NCBI GenBank assembly: GCA_000333855.2
Contig: CM007345.1
Location: 260,820 to 277,090 of the forward strand
DNA from: Endotrypanum monterogeii
Lineage: Eukaryota; Euglenozoa; Kinetoplastea; Trypanosomatida; Trypanosomatidae
Reading direction: 5' to 3'
Length of the DNA: 16,271 nucleotides
Shown here: piece after piece, positions 8,303 to 16,220 of the stretch
Layout: each line of letters opens with the position of its first letter
How positions within the stretch are numbered: the stretch's first letter is position 1
Position numbers and translations under genes: made by a program
The notes under the pieces: model-generated
The model's input: only the letters and a program-made list of their open reading frames with translations
Database searches by the model: none
What the model was told of the DNA's origin: nothing

Positions 8303-8360
8303 TCCTCTTTCGTTCTCCCTCCATATCTTCCTTCCCCCCTTCCCCTGGTGCATTCTTCAG
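8303..8360 (+). promoter_or_regulatory. Predicted trans-splice acceptor for PP2C mRNA
   Basis: A long C/T tract (about 8303-8346) is followed by CATTCTTCAG with the first AG at 8359-8360. The resulting leader would be 110 nt with no ATG before 8471. A second candidate, with AG at 8184-8185, follows another T/C tract further upstream. The rule is established for kinetoplastids; the precise site is inferred. Confidence 0.55.
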
Positions 8361-8470
8361 AGAGGTTTACATCGCGATCGCTACACCGTCCGGTATATAG
8401 CGTTCATAGAAGTTGGTCGAACAGCCAAACAGAAGAGAAGAAGCAGTGGCAGCGGTGCGAATTCGTAAAG

Positions 8471-9691
8471 ATGGGTATTCCACTTCCGAAGCCGGTGATG
8501 ACGCAGCTACAGGAGCGTTACGGCAACGCTATCTTTCGCTGCGGCTCAAACTGTGTGAATGGATATCGTGACACAATGGAGGATGCCCACCTGACATACA
8601 TGACAGATAGCTGGGGTTTCTTCGCCGTTTTTGATGGTCATGTGAACGACGAGTGTTCAAAGTACCTGGAGGGTGCATGGCGCAGTGCAATCGAGAAGGA
8701 ACCCATACCCATGTCCGATGGGCGGATGCAGGAGTTGGCTCTCCGAATCGACCAGGAGTGGCTGGACGCAGAGCGTGAGGGCGGCAGCACTGGAACATTC
8801 TTCGTAGCTCGCAAAGAGGGGAATAAGGTGCATCTGCAGGTCGGCAACGTGGGTGACTCGCGTGTAGTAGCCTGCATCAACGGAGTTTGCGTTCCCTTGA
8901 CGGAGGATCACAAACCGAATAATGAGGAGGAGCGCCAGCGCATCGAACACTGCTCTGGTCGTGTGGAGAACAACCGCGTCGACGGAAGCCTGGCCGTCAG
9001 TCGTGCTTTCGGTGATCGCGAGTACAAGTTAGGCAGTGGTGGTCAGCTGGAGCAGAAGGTGATTGCCTTAGCTGATGTCCAGCACAAGGAGCTCACCTTC
9101 AACTCAGAGGACTTCGTGCTGCTTTGTTGCGACGGCGTCTTCGAGGGGAACTTCCCCAACGAAGAGGTGGTGGCTTACGTGAAGGAGCAGCTGAAGACGT
9201 GCAATGATCTCGCAGAGGTAGCCGGGCGCGTCTGTGAGGAGGCAATCGAGCGTGGAAGCCGCGACAACATTTCCTGTGTGATTGTGCAGTTCAGGGATGG
9301 CAGGGACTACGCTGCTGAGCCACACACAGTCGTCGTTCCCGGACCGTTTAGCGCGCCACGCAACAGCGGCTTCCGCAAGGCGTACAAGTCAATGGCTGAG
9401 AAGGGCAACATGACCGTTGGCGCCGTCCTAGAAAAGCGCTACAACACTCTGAAGGCGGCAGATGCCCTTACGCCAGAAGAAACAGAGGAGCTGAGTTTCT
9501 TTGATAATGGCCCCGAGCCGCGGATCACTGGCGCCGAACGTGAGAAGTGGTTTTCTGACTTCTTCGAGAGATTGTGCGAGTCGACCGCGGGCGGGTCGAG
9601 TGAACAGATGGAGCGCCTGCAGTTGCTACAGCAGCAGGCTGGTATTCCTCTCTCCATCTTGCTGTCCCTGATGGGAGAGCAGGCACAGTAA
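8471..9691 (+). CDS. PP2C: PP2C-family Ser/Thr protein phosphatase
   Basis: A metal-dependent (Mg/Mn) phosphoserine/threonine phosphatase of the PPM family, 406 residues; from memory this is the length of the described Leishmania PP2C. Catalytic and metal-site motifs appear in order: YRDTMEDAH (R33, E37, D38), VFDGH (D55, G56), GSTG (105-108), VGDSR (127-131), EDHKP (145-149), GSLAVSRAFGD (172-182), CCDGVFE (D221) and SRDNIS (D265, N266). The phosphatase core ends near residue 276. About 130 further residues form a charged, helical-looking tail ending in a hydrophobic segment (PLSILLSLM). The frame is open 78 codons upstream, but that part is low-complexity leader and lacks an ATG. The ATG at 8471 is the first after the predicted splice site and starts with MGIPLPKP. 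Gly2 raises possible N-myristoylation as in animal PP2Cs, though Pro at position 6 is unfavourable. Substrates are unknown. No broken or missing catalytic residue is seen. Confidence 0.96.
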   Translation: MGIPLPKPVMTQLQERYGNAIFRCGSNCVNGYRDTMEDAHLTYMTDSWGFFAVFDGHVNDECSKYLEGAWRSAIEKEPIPMSDGRMQELALRIDQEWLDAEREGGSTGTFFVARKEGNKVHLQVGNVGDSRVVACINGVCVPLTEDHKPNNEEERQRIEHCSGRVENNRVDGSLAVSRAFGDREYKLGSGGQLEQKVIALADVQHKELTFNSEDFVLLCCDGVFEGNFPNEEVVAYVKEQLKTCNDLAEVAGRVCEEAIERGSRDNISCVIVQFRDGRDYAAEPHTVVVPGPFSAPRNSGFRKAYKSMAEKGNMTVGAVLEKRYNTLKAADALTPEETEELSFFDNGPEPRITGAEREKWFSDFFERLCESTAGGSSEQMERLQLLQQQAGIPLSILLSLMGEQAQ

Positions 9692-10061
9692 TTAGAGAAG
9701 CAGAAAAAAAAATCAACGAAACAGAAATGGACAAGTAGACAGCGAGGAAGAATTAAAAAAAAAAGAGTTGAGGTCGGCTAGATGGGGGCGAGGTAAATAA
9801 TAGTGCTGAGGAAAGGATTCTGCGAGGGGCGTGCTCACATGGAGACTGGGGTATTAAGGGGAAAGTGTGCTTGTGTATGTGACGCCTGAGCAGAGTTTCC
9901 CTCAGCTCAGCCTCTTCAGCTTCCCCCCTCCGCGAAATTCTTCCCTTGCCTTACCCACACCGCTAGAAACGTTCTTTTTCTCCCGGGAAGGAGATGGAAC
10001 ATCACCAGAAGACATAAGAGGACGACGCTCGAGGAAGAAGGCATCCATATATATGTATATA
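9692..10061. other. PP2C 3' UTR, proximal part
   Basis: The first ~170 bases are purine-rich with A9-A10 runs. A short C/T tract (about 9899-9960) with several AGs follows and could mark processing of the PP2C mRNA. No coding frame here is convincing. Confidence 0.5.
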
Positions 10062-10107
10062 AATAAATAAATAAATATATATATATATATATATTTATTT
10101 ATTTATT
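10062..10107. repeat. 46-bp perfect AT-only palindrome
   Basis: Left arm units of AAAT, a central alternating AT block and right arm units of ATTT form an exact inverted repeat centred between 10084 and 10085, with no unpaired centre. The right arm carries overlapping ATTTA pentamers on the sense strand, the core of AU-rich elements. It lies about 370 bases past the PP2C stop and is probably in its 3' UTR. Confidence 0.92.
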
Positions 10108-10115
10108 CAAGTATG

Positions 10116-10146
10116 CACACCCACCCACACACACACATCCACACGC
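10116..10146. repeat. CA/CCCA-rich repeat
   Basis: CACCCACC units followed by a CA dinucleotide run, directly beyond the AT palindrome. Confidence 0.8.
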
Positions 10147-10319
10147 GAGAGCTGTATCGTGTGCTGAAGTAATCGATAAAATGAAGGATACTTAGTGATA
10201 CATGTGTGTCTATGGGTGCGTATGTGTTTGTCTGTTTGTCAAGTGTTGATACTGTTTTGAGGGGCGCGGAAAAAAAAAATTCTGGTCCTCACTGTTTTCC
10301 GCCTCCTCCGCCTCCCAAG

Positions 10320-10850
10320 TCACATTACCTTGAGGTGTCGAGGGAATGCGCCGGGAGGTGTACGCAGCAAGAAATTCACAGAAGTCCGATCACACCATTG
10401 CGTGGTTAGTTCATGACGGGAAGGATCACGGAGTGGATCCCGTTGCGGCTCGAGATGTTGGGTAGGCGGTGGGGAAAGAGGAGGAGGCTGAGAAAGGCGG
10501 GCGGCGCGTCCGGGGGTGTCGGAAAGCGATGGCACGGGGAGATGGGAGGAGAGAGGTGATATAGCAGTGAGAAGGAAGGGAGACATGTGATGGGGAAAGT
10601 GTGATGCGCTTGCGAAAAGCACAGTGTTGTATACGCGAGCACGCAAAAGAAAAAAAAGGAGGATAGTGCGCGAAGGTGCGCCATGGGGCTGTTCACATGC
10701 CTGAGGGACCGAGTCCCGAGGTACAAAGGAACACAGCAATGATCTGTTTTGTAGACTCTCATTTCTCATATACACGTACGTGCGTCGTCGCTCCTTGGCA
10801 CACCCGCCGCACTGTCCACAAGTGAACACCCCTCCGCCACTTGCCTCCAT
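10320..10850. other. GC-richer, purine-biased unique block without a clear gene
   Basis: Unlike its surroundings, this block is rich in G and A on the + strand and nearly free of microsatellites. It holds a 176-codon minus-strand frame with a real ATG at its right end, but the translation is a Ser/Pro/Leu-rich mix without a recognisable domain. A 6-bp stem (ACGGGA/TCCCGT) spans 10416-10443. It could be a non-coding transcript, a decayed gene or plain UTR; I cannot decide. Confidence 0.35.
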
Positions 10851-10974
10851 CTTTGTGCATTTCCTTCATTTTTTTTTTTGGTTGTCTCCCGACTGTTTCT
10901 TTGTGTGGTTCTGATCTCCCTTCTTGTCTCTTACTCTTCCTGATGTGTTTCATAATTCGTGTATGTACGTGTAC

Positions 10975-11014
10975 ATGTGTGTGTGTGTGTGTGTGGCGGG
11001 GGGGAGGGGGGGGG
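10975..11014 (+). repeat. (GT)n array followed by G7-A-G9
   Basis: A GT dinucleotide array runs into a G-rich block with two long G runs separated by one A. The G block could fold as a quadruplex by splitting the long runs. Confidence 0.85.
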
Positions 11015-11191
11015 CTGCTGATGCCTTTTTTCTTTAGGTGATGTTGTTCTCATTCTCTCCTCTTTTTTTTTATGAGTCTTCCTACTGCTGGCACTCCCTT
11101 TTTTTCTTAGTCTGTGTGCTTCCCACGCGAGAAAAAGTTTGTAGAGTTGCCGTGTTGTGCCAACGAATAAACACCGACACACTCTTGCTAC

Positions 11192-11222
11192 CGCTCCTTC
11201 CCCCTTCCTGTCTTCTTCTTAG
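11192..11222 (+). promoter_or_regulatory. Candidate splice acceptor in the gene-free tail
   Basis: CTCCTTCCCCCTTCCTGTCT and similar pyrimidines are followed directly by TTAG with AG at 11221-11222. This is the cleanest acceptor-like site in the tail. The first downstream ATG (11278) opens only a 20-codon frame, so it is uncertain what it would serve. Confidence 0.25.
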
Positions 11223-12000
11223 CATATTTGCGTCATTTTTAAACCATACCCGACGCCCCGTCCCTTTGTGCATCTCTATGCGCCCCTCGCTGATGGCGAC
11301 AGCGTCTGTAACTCCAGTACTCCTCCTCCCCTCAGCCTAATTCTGTCCTGGATTTGTGCCACTGTTTGTTGTGTCTTGGATCATTTTCTGCATGCCAAGT
11401 GGACTCTCATTCTTTCCCTTTATTTTCGTGTTTCCTGTCAAATTTTTTTTTTCAGAGAGATATGATGGTATTAGTAGTAGTAGAGCTGCGGTGGGAGAAA
11501 AGGAAGATGGAGAGGTCCATACTTACACACAAAGAAAGACACAGAGATACACTACGCCTGTCGTGATTCCCGAGTTACGAGTCATCACTGCGTTGCTAAA
11601 AAAAAAAGAAATGAGAGGTTGGAATAAAAAGGAAAGAGTTGACGACAATGGATGCTGGTGGAGTCAGTGCGAAATGTGGAGGCTTTGTGCGTCTATCACT
11701 CTTCCCGTCTGCTCCCTTCTCCCTCTATCCCTGATTAAACATTGATAATCCTGCTCACATTTTTCGTACTGTGGTGTCGTCGATGTGTGATCACTGTGTG
11801 TGTGTTTGTGTGAGGGTAGGTGTCGGGTAGTGATGGTCTTGTTGGTGCACATGAATACACATTAGTTTCTGCTAGGCAAAGTACAGATATTGTGTGTGTG
11901 TCTGTGTCTGTGTGGCGAGGGGGGGGGGTCAGTCTGTATCTCTGACGTCGTATATTTTACTCATTTAAGTAGTTCTACAACTGCGCGTTCTGCATTGTGT

Positions 12001-12757
12001 GTGTGCTGCAGTCTTGAGTTATTCTCTCTCGTTGTTCCCCCTCCTTCCCTCACTCTATCCTTGCGTTGTTGTCTATTTCTGGGAAAAGTATCCCTTGTAT
12101 CCCTGTGTTTATGAGTGTACGAACATCATCTGCCCATCATCCACCCATCATCCACTATCCACCACCATCACTACTACGACCATCATCACCACAAGCAATC
12201 TTTATCACTTTTTTCCCCCAGGTTGCTGCGCCCCTAACCTTGTCATCGGGATGGAGGAGGGAGGGAGGGGCAGGTGCTCCCTTTTGTTTTCTGTACGTTT
12301 CTTGCAGCTGTCTTGTCTTGCCACGCTGTTGCCGTTACAGGTTACTTATCGGAGTTTTTTTTTGTTGTTGTTCCCGTCTCTCTTGCTTGCCTTCTTTCTG
12401 GGTCCTCTCGGTTTTGCTGAGCCTCTACTGGGCTCTGTTGGGCTCTGTTGCGGCCCCTCTTCCTGTGACTGTTTCGTTGGCTTCTTTCTCCCCCTTTTTT
12501 TTTTGATTTTTTTTTGAATGTGTGTTCGTCTGCGTACGGCTTCTTCACTCAGTCTCCTTTTCCTGAGTGTCTTACGGTTGAATGAGAGAGAAAGGGGATG
12601 GGAGATGGAGGTGGGGGGGGCGGCGGCTGCGGTAGCCCGAAGGGACTATTTCAGCGCGCGTGCGTGCTCTTTTTTTTTGTTTTTGTTTTTTTTACGTATG
12701 TGTCTGTTTATGAAATTTTTTTTTTTCTGCTCTGGTGGGGTTCACATACACACGCAC
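12001..12757. other. Gene-free tail, T/C-rich part with G-run cluster
   Basis: Pyrimidine-rich sequence with CATCAC/CATCCACC-like short repeats (about 12125-12190), four G runs (12248-12270) able to form a quadruplex, and many T runs. Frames such as 12518-12982 translate T and GT runs into F/V/C strings and are rejected. Confidence 0.6.
12248..12270 (+). repeat. G-quadruplex motif
   Basis: Runs GGG, GGG, GGG and GGGG are separated by 8, 1 and 1 bases. This fits the usual four-run pattern if one longer loop is allowed. Confidence 0.65.
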
Positions 12758-12761
12758 ATAT

Positions 12762-12793
12762 ACATTTATATATATATATATATATATAAATGT
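12762..12793. repeat. 32-bp perfect AT-rich palindrome (ACATTTATA...)
   Basis: ACATTTATA at the left mirrors TATAAATGT at the right around a central AT block, with no mismatch. CA repeats on the left and GT repeats on the right extend the symmetry imperfectly. Confidence 0.9.
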
Positions 12794-13456
12794 GTGTGTA
12801 GATGTGTGTATGTAGGCCCTGTTTCCCGTTGGACTTCCTTCATCGCCCTCTCCTTTACCTTCCCCCCTTCTCTTTCAGTCTCCGCGTGTGTTTTGTATGT
12901 GTTGTGTTGTGTTTTCTGGGTATCTACATTCTTTTTCTCTTCTTGCTTTGTTCTTTGGTTCTTGCAGATCCCTGTGATGTAGTGTAACCTGAGAGGGGGA
13001 GTGAGGACAAGACGACGCGGAAGGTAACGGGCGGGCACCAAGAGGCTTTGTGTCACCTTTCCCTCGGCTTTCACCCACAGTGAAAAACCACCCGTATGTG
13101 GATCCAGTACCGTGGAGGGGGTAGAGAGAGGGAAGGGGGAGAAGGAAAAAGCGAAGTTTTCTCGTGGGAAAGTAGAAAAAAAGAGCAGCGAAGAGGCGAG
13201 GGAGGGAAAGGAGAAAGGATCAAATATAGTCAGACGAGGATGTACTCACATTGCATCAGCATCTCGTCTGTTCGATACTCACGTACATCTATCTTCTTTT
13301 TTGTTTGTTTTGAAAAGAAGCTTATAGCTTTTTTTTTTCTCCATGGTGCATCTTACATCCTTTTTCGCTTCTTTCTTTGCGTAAAATTTCTCTCCGCTCT
13401 GCGCGTGTGTCCTCTGCATGGTTTCTTCACAAATCAAGTCAACCTGTAGCTGTGCT

Positions 13457-13495
<39 letters not shown>
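13457..13495. repeat. (TA)n-(GT)n compound microsatellite
   Basis: A TA array changes into a GT array without interruption. Confidence 0.92.
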
Positions 13496-13654
13496 ATGTG
13501 TCTTTGTATGTGTCGACGCGGCCATCTCCTGCTTTCCATTCAACTCTAATTTTTGCTATGACTGTGTGTCTGTGACGTTCTTCTCTTTGGCTGTGTACGT
13601 GTATGTGGCCATGCGGAGGACATGGCGTGTTGAGAACCACGTACATAGACACAG

Positions 13655-13660
<6 letters not shown>

Positions 13661-13698
<38 letters not shown>
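13661..13698. repeat. (AT)19 microsatellite
   Basis: A 38-nt perfect AT dinucleotide array preceded by CA units; self-complementary. Confidence 0.95.
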
Positions 13699-13700
<2 letters not shown>

Positions 13701-14076
13701 CAGACTCCCTTTGCCTCTCCCCAATCAGTGATCATCATCATGGAAGACATTGTCTCTATGCGGTCTGTATGACAGATACCCTTGCTCGTCTGTTTTGTCT
13801 CTGCCCTTTCTGTCCCTGGTCTGTGATGAATGCCTCCTCCCCCGATTCGAAGATCTCAAGCTTTTTTTTTTAAATTTTTTTTTTGTCGTTCCACACCCCC
13901 CAATGTCGCCTCTTCCTTTATGTACCTCGCGCACATACAGTCAGATAACCAGGGAGAGGTACTGATGCACACGAGCTCACCCAAAACTCTTTCCTCATTT
14001 CCTCATTTGTTACAGTGCGCGCCTTCTCCATACCTGTTGCATTAAAAAAAAAAATCACCGGTAACATGGGTAGGTT

Positions 14077-14114
14077 GAGCAGGCAGGTAGGGTTCTTCTC
14101 ATCTCTACCTGCTC
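14077..14114 (+). repeat. Inverted repeat / hairpin GAGC..GGTAG and CTACCTGCTC
   Basis: CAGGTAG (14084-14090) pairs with CTACCTG (14105-14111) across a 14-nt loop. Beyond a 4-nt bulge the stem continues with GAG/CTC. This is one of few hairpins in the tail not made of simple repeats. Confidence 0.6.
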
Positions 14115-14290
14115 GTCTTTTGCGTGGAGTGCTGTATGTATGTGTGGAGGGAAAAAAAGGGATAGAGCTCATGTGTGTGTATTTGTATGTGTTCGTTTTT
14201 TTTCGCGTACATTCTGCAGTTTTTTTTTTTTGTATTCTCTTTTGTTTTGTTATCATTATGCGAGAGGGCAATGTGTGTCTGTGTGCATAT

Positions 14291-14300
<10 letters not shown>

Positions 14301-14328
<28 letters not shown>

Positions 14329-14332
14329 TTAT
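14301..14332. repeat. 32-bp perfect AT-only palindrome
   Basis: ATAAAT at the left mirrors ATTTAT at the right around an AT block. It has the same design as 10062-10107 and 12762-12793. Confidence 0.9.
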
Positions 14333-14585
14333 GCATATGCTACAAACAGGAACCTCATACAGGAAAGGCAGGATCAGCAGGCTAAGGCAAGTAAATCGCA
14401 TCTGACGCAGCAGAAAAAAGAAATGACATATTTGACTCTCTTGTATTTACCCGTCGGGTGCCCCCTCTTCATCCTGCCAACCTTCTGTTATTCGGACATC
14501 TCCCTATTGACCCAATCCGTCTCCAGAGAGAAAAACAGCGCCATCGAAAGCAGAGCGAGAGTGATGTTACCGTGCGTGTGTTTGT
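14333..14585. other. Unique purine-then-pyrimidine stretch, no gene seen
   Basis: About 250 bases of non-repetitive sequence with AGCAGGC-like motifs and a short ACCCG/CGGGT stem near 14449-14459. The + frame covering it (14015-14587) also spans the AT palindrome and is not credible. Confidence 0.5.
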
Positions 14586-14645
14586 GAGACAGACAGACAG
14601 ACACACAGACACACACACACACACATACACATACACATACACACA
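14586..14645. repeat. GACA/CA/CATACA repeat tract
   Basis: GACA units grade into CA and then ACATAC units. The last part (14621-14642) is the exact reverse complement of 14855-14876. Confidence 0.9.
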
Positions 14646-14652
14646 ATCAACC

Positions 14653-14683
14653 GGGGGTGGGGGTGGGGGGAGGCAGGAATGGG
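14653..14683 (+). repeat. G5-T-G5-T-G6 quadruplex motif
   Basis: Three long G runs are separated by single T bases, with a fourth GGG 10 bases on. The G6 run may also supply a fourth strand by itself. Confidence 0.75.
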
Positions 14684-14854
14684 CAACATGGTATGAATTT
14701 TTAAAAAAGACAAGGGGGAAGGGGTAGGGGGGAGCCTCTCGTTGTACAGAAAAAAAAAACACGGAAACAACGAAAAAGTGATGCGGAAGGTTGAAAATGA
14801 CTGTGCGTGTGCTCCATTTATAAGGGAGGAGGAACGAGGGTTTTTTTTTTGTGC

Positions 14855-14880
14855 GTGTATGTGTATGTGTATGTGTATGT
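14855..14880. repeat. (GTGTAT)n repeat
   Basis: A hexanucleotide array complementary to the ACATAC array at 14621-14642, so the two form a 22-bp inverted repeat around a 212-base spacer. Confidence 0.9.
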
Positions 14881-15162
14881 TAGTGTGCCTGTGTCATCCA
14901 CCCACTATTTCGCGTTCTGATAAGCTCATCAGAGCTGATGTACTTTTTGTAGGGAAATTGATGCTGATGCTCACGCTAATGCAGTTCAGACAGAGGCCCC
15001 CCTTCCCCCCTTCACTCCCCTGAGCGAGAGTTGTTAATGCTAGATGTGTGTGCACTGATAGATAGCAGAAATCATATGCACATTTTTTTCTTTCGTTGTC
15101 TGTGTATGTATTTTGTGCAGATGTGTCTTTGTGTTGAGCGTTTTTTTTTTTTGTTCTCATTA

Positions 15163-15179
15163 CCCCCCCCCCCCCCCCC
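15163..15179 (+). repeat. C17 homopolymer
   Basis: Seventeen C in a row on the + strand, G17 on the other. Its length is likely to be variable or misread. Confidence 0.9.
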
Positions 15180-15859
15180 AACGCCGGCCTCACCCCCGAC
15201 TCCAGCCCTTCTTTGTCTTTTTTTTTTCCGCCTCTCAGTTTCTCGCTGTGTTTTTATGTGTTTTTGAAAGCGCTTTCAAGTATTTATCCTACTATCGCTG
15301 TCAATTCCTTAATTGGGCGCTAGAAAACACACATACACTCACACAGAAACGTGAACATGCACAGAAACTCGATCGCTGGTCCGTATGTCTTCAAAACCGG
15401 GGGTATTAAAGTCAAATGTTTTTTTTTTCTTCATGTTTCGTTTAGCTTTTTTTTTGTTTGTTTCACGCACCACCACTATCACCACTACGACCCTGGTTTC
15501 TCTTTTTTCCCTCTTCCTGTCCCTCCCGACGTTATCCTTAACTTTTTTTCTCACACAAGATGGGCGTGTAAGTGTGTGCATGTGTCTGCGTGCGTGCGTG
15601 CGTGTTTTTTCTTTCTTTTCAGAACTCCGCGTTTTCACCCTGTAGGAGTTCTCGAGCACGTGATGATGATGATGTTTCAAATTTTTTTTCTGGCTTTCTT
15701 TTCCACGATTCTGTTCTTGATTTTTTTATTATTTTTGTTCTCCATCCCCCTTTCCTCCTTTGTATGTTTCCCCAGAACTGTTGTGTGTCTGTTTTATCTG
15801 AATGGGCCGCATCTCGTGACGCGCAGGCGATTTGTCCGTGATGGTGACGGTCGTGGCAA

Positions 15860-15882
15860 GGGTGGGGGGAGGGGAGGGAGGG
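15860..15882 (+). repeat. Five-run G-quadruplex motif
   Basis: Runs GGG, GGGGGG, GGGG, GGG and GGG are each separated by a single base, a strong quadruplex pattern on the sense strand. Confidence 0.85.
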
Positions 15883-16162
15883 TGGAACAGAACGGTTTCT
15901 TTTCCACCCTTCTTTTTTTTGTTTGTTTTTGTGGTTATTCGGTTCTTTTTGTTTGCGTCTGACTCTCTCGCAGCCGCTGGCGTTTGGTCGCTCGCTTTTC
16001 CTTAGTCGCGTTTGTAGCGATATTTCTCTGTATCTTCTTTCTGTGTCTCACACCCTCTCTCTCTCTCTCTGTGTGTGTGGTGGGGGGGTTGAAGTTGGTT
16101 TACTGTTGCGCGCGTGTATGTTTAGGAAGTTGAGTTGAAGGTTCTTCAGTATATATATATCT

Positions 16163-16165
<3 letters not shown>

Positions 16166-16220
<55 letters not shown>

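Larger units (their letters stand above)
10851..12000. other. Gene-free tail, first pyrimidine-rich part
   Basis: T- and C-rich sequence with a GT array (10975-10995), adjoining G7/G9 runs (10998-11014), a splice-acceptor-like tract ending in AG at 11221-11222, a purine-rich island (about 11455-11660) and a G10 run (11919-11928). Open frames here are short and low-complexity. Nothing recognisable as an RNA gene is seen. Confidence 0.6.
12794..14300. other. Gene-free tail, mixed repeat region
   Basis: Contains a purine-rich block (about 12990-13240) with a TTTCAC/GTGAAA hairpin (13069-13085), TA/GT arrays (13457-13495), a 38-bp AT array (13661-13698), T-rich tracts and a hairpin-forming inverted repeat (14077-14114). 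No gene is recognised on either strand. Confidence 0.6.
14881..16165. other. Gene-free tail, distal T-rich part
   Basis: T-rich sequence with a short AGCTC/GAGCT hairpin (about 14922-14935), a C17 run (15163-15179), a GAT trinucleotide cluster near 15660, a multi-run G block (15860-15882) and CT/GT arrays near 16055-16080. The 203-codon frame at 15351-15962 is F-rich because of T runs and is rejected. Confidence 0.6.

Noticed and set aside
8237..8470. N-terminal extension of the PP2C frame from a GTG
   Set aside because: No ATG in the extension; it covers the predicted pyrimidine tract and splice acceptor; the PP2C family start fits MGIPLPKP at 8471.
13838..13858. GATTCGAA sequence resembling a tRNA B box
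   Set aside because: No matching A box, acceptor stem or cloverleaf on either strand.
14015..14587. 190-codon + strand frame
   Set aside because: Runs through an AT palindrome giving alternating Y-I residues; no coding character.
14915..14985. GCTGATG repeats resembling C/D-box snoRNA C boxes
   Set aside because: No full RTGATGA with a paired D box and terminal stem at suitable spacing.
15351..15962. 203-codon F-rich + strand frame
   Set aside because: Long Phe runs reflect T homopolymers; hydrophobic appearance is not evidence of a membrane protein here.
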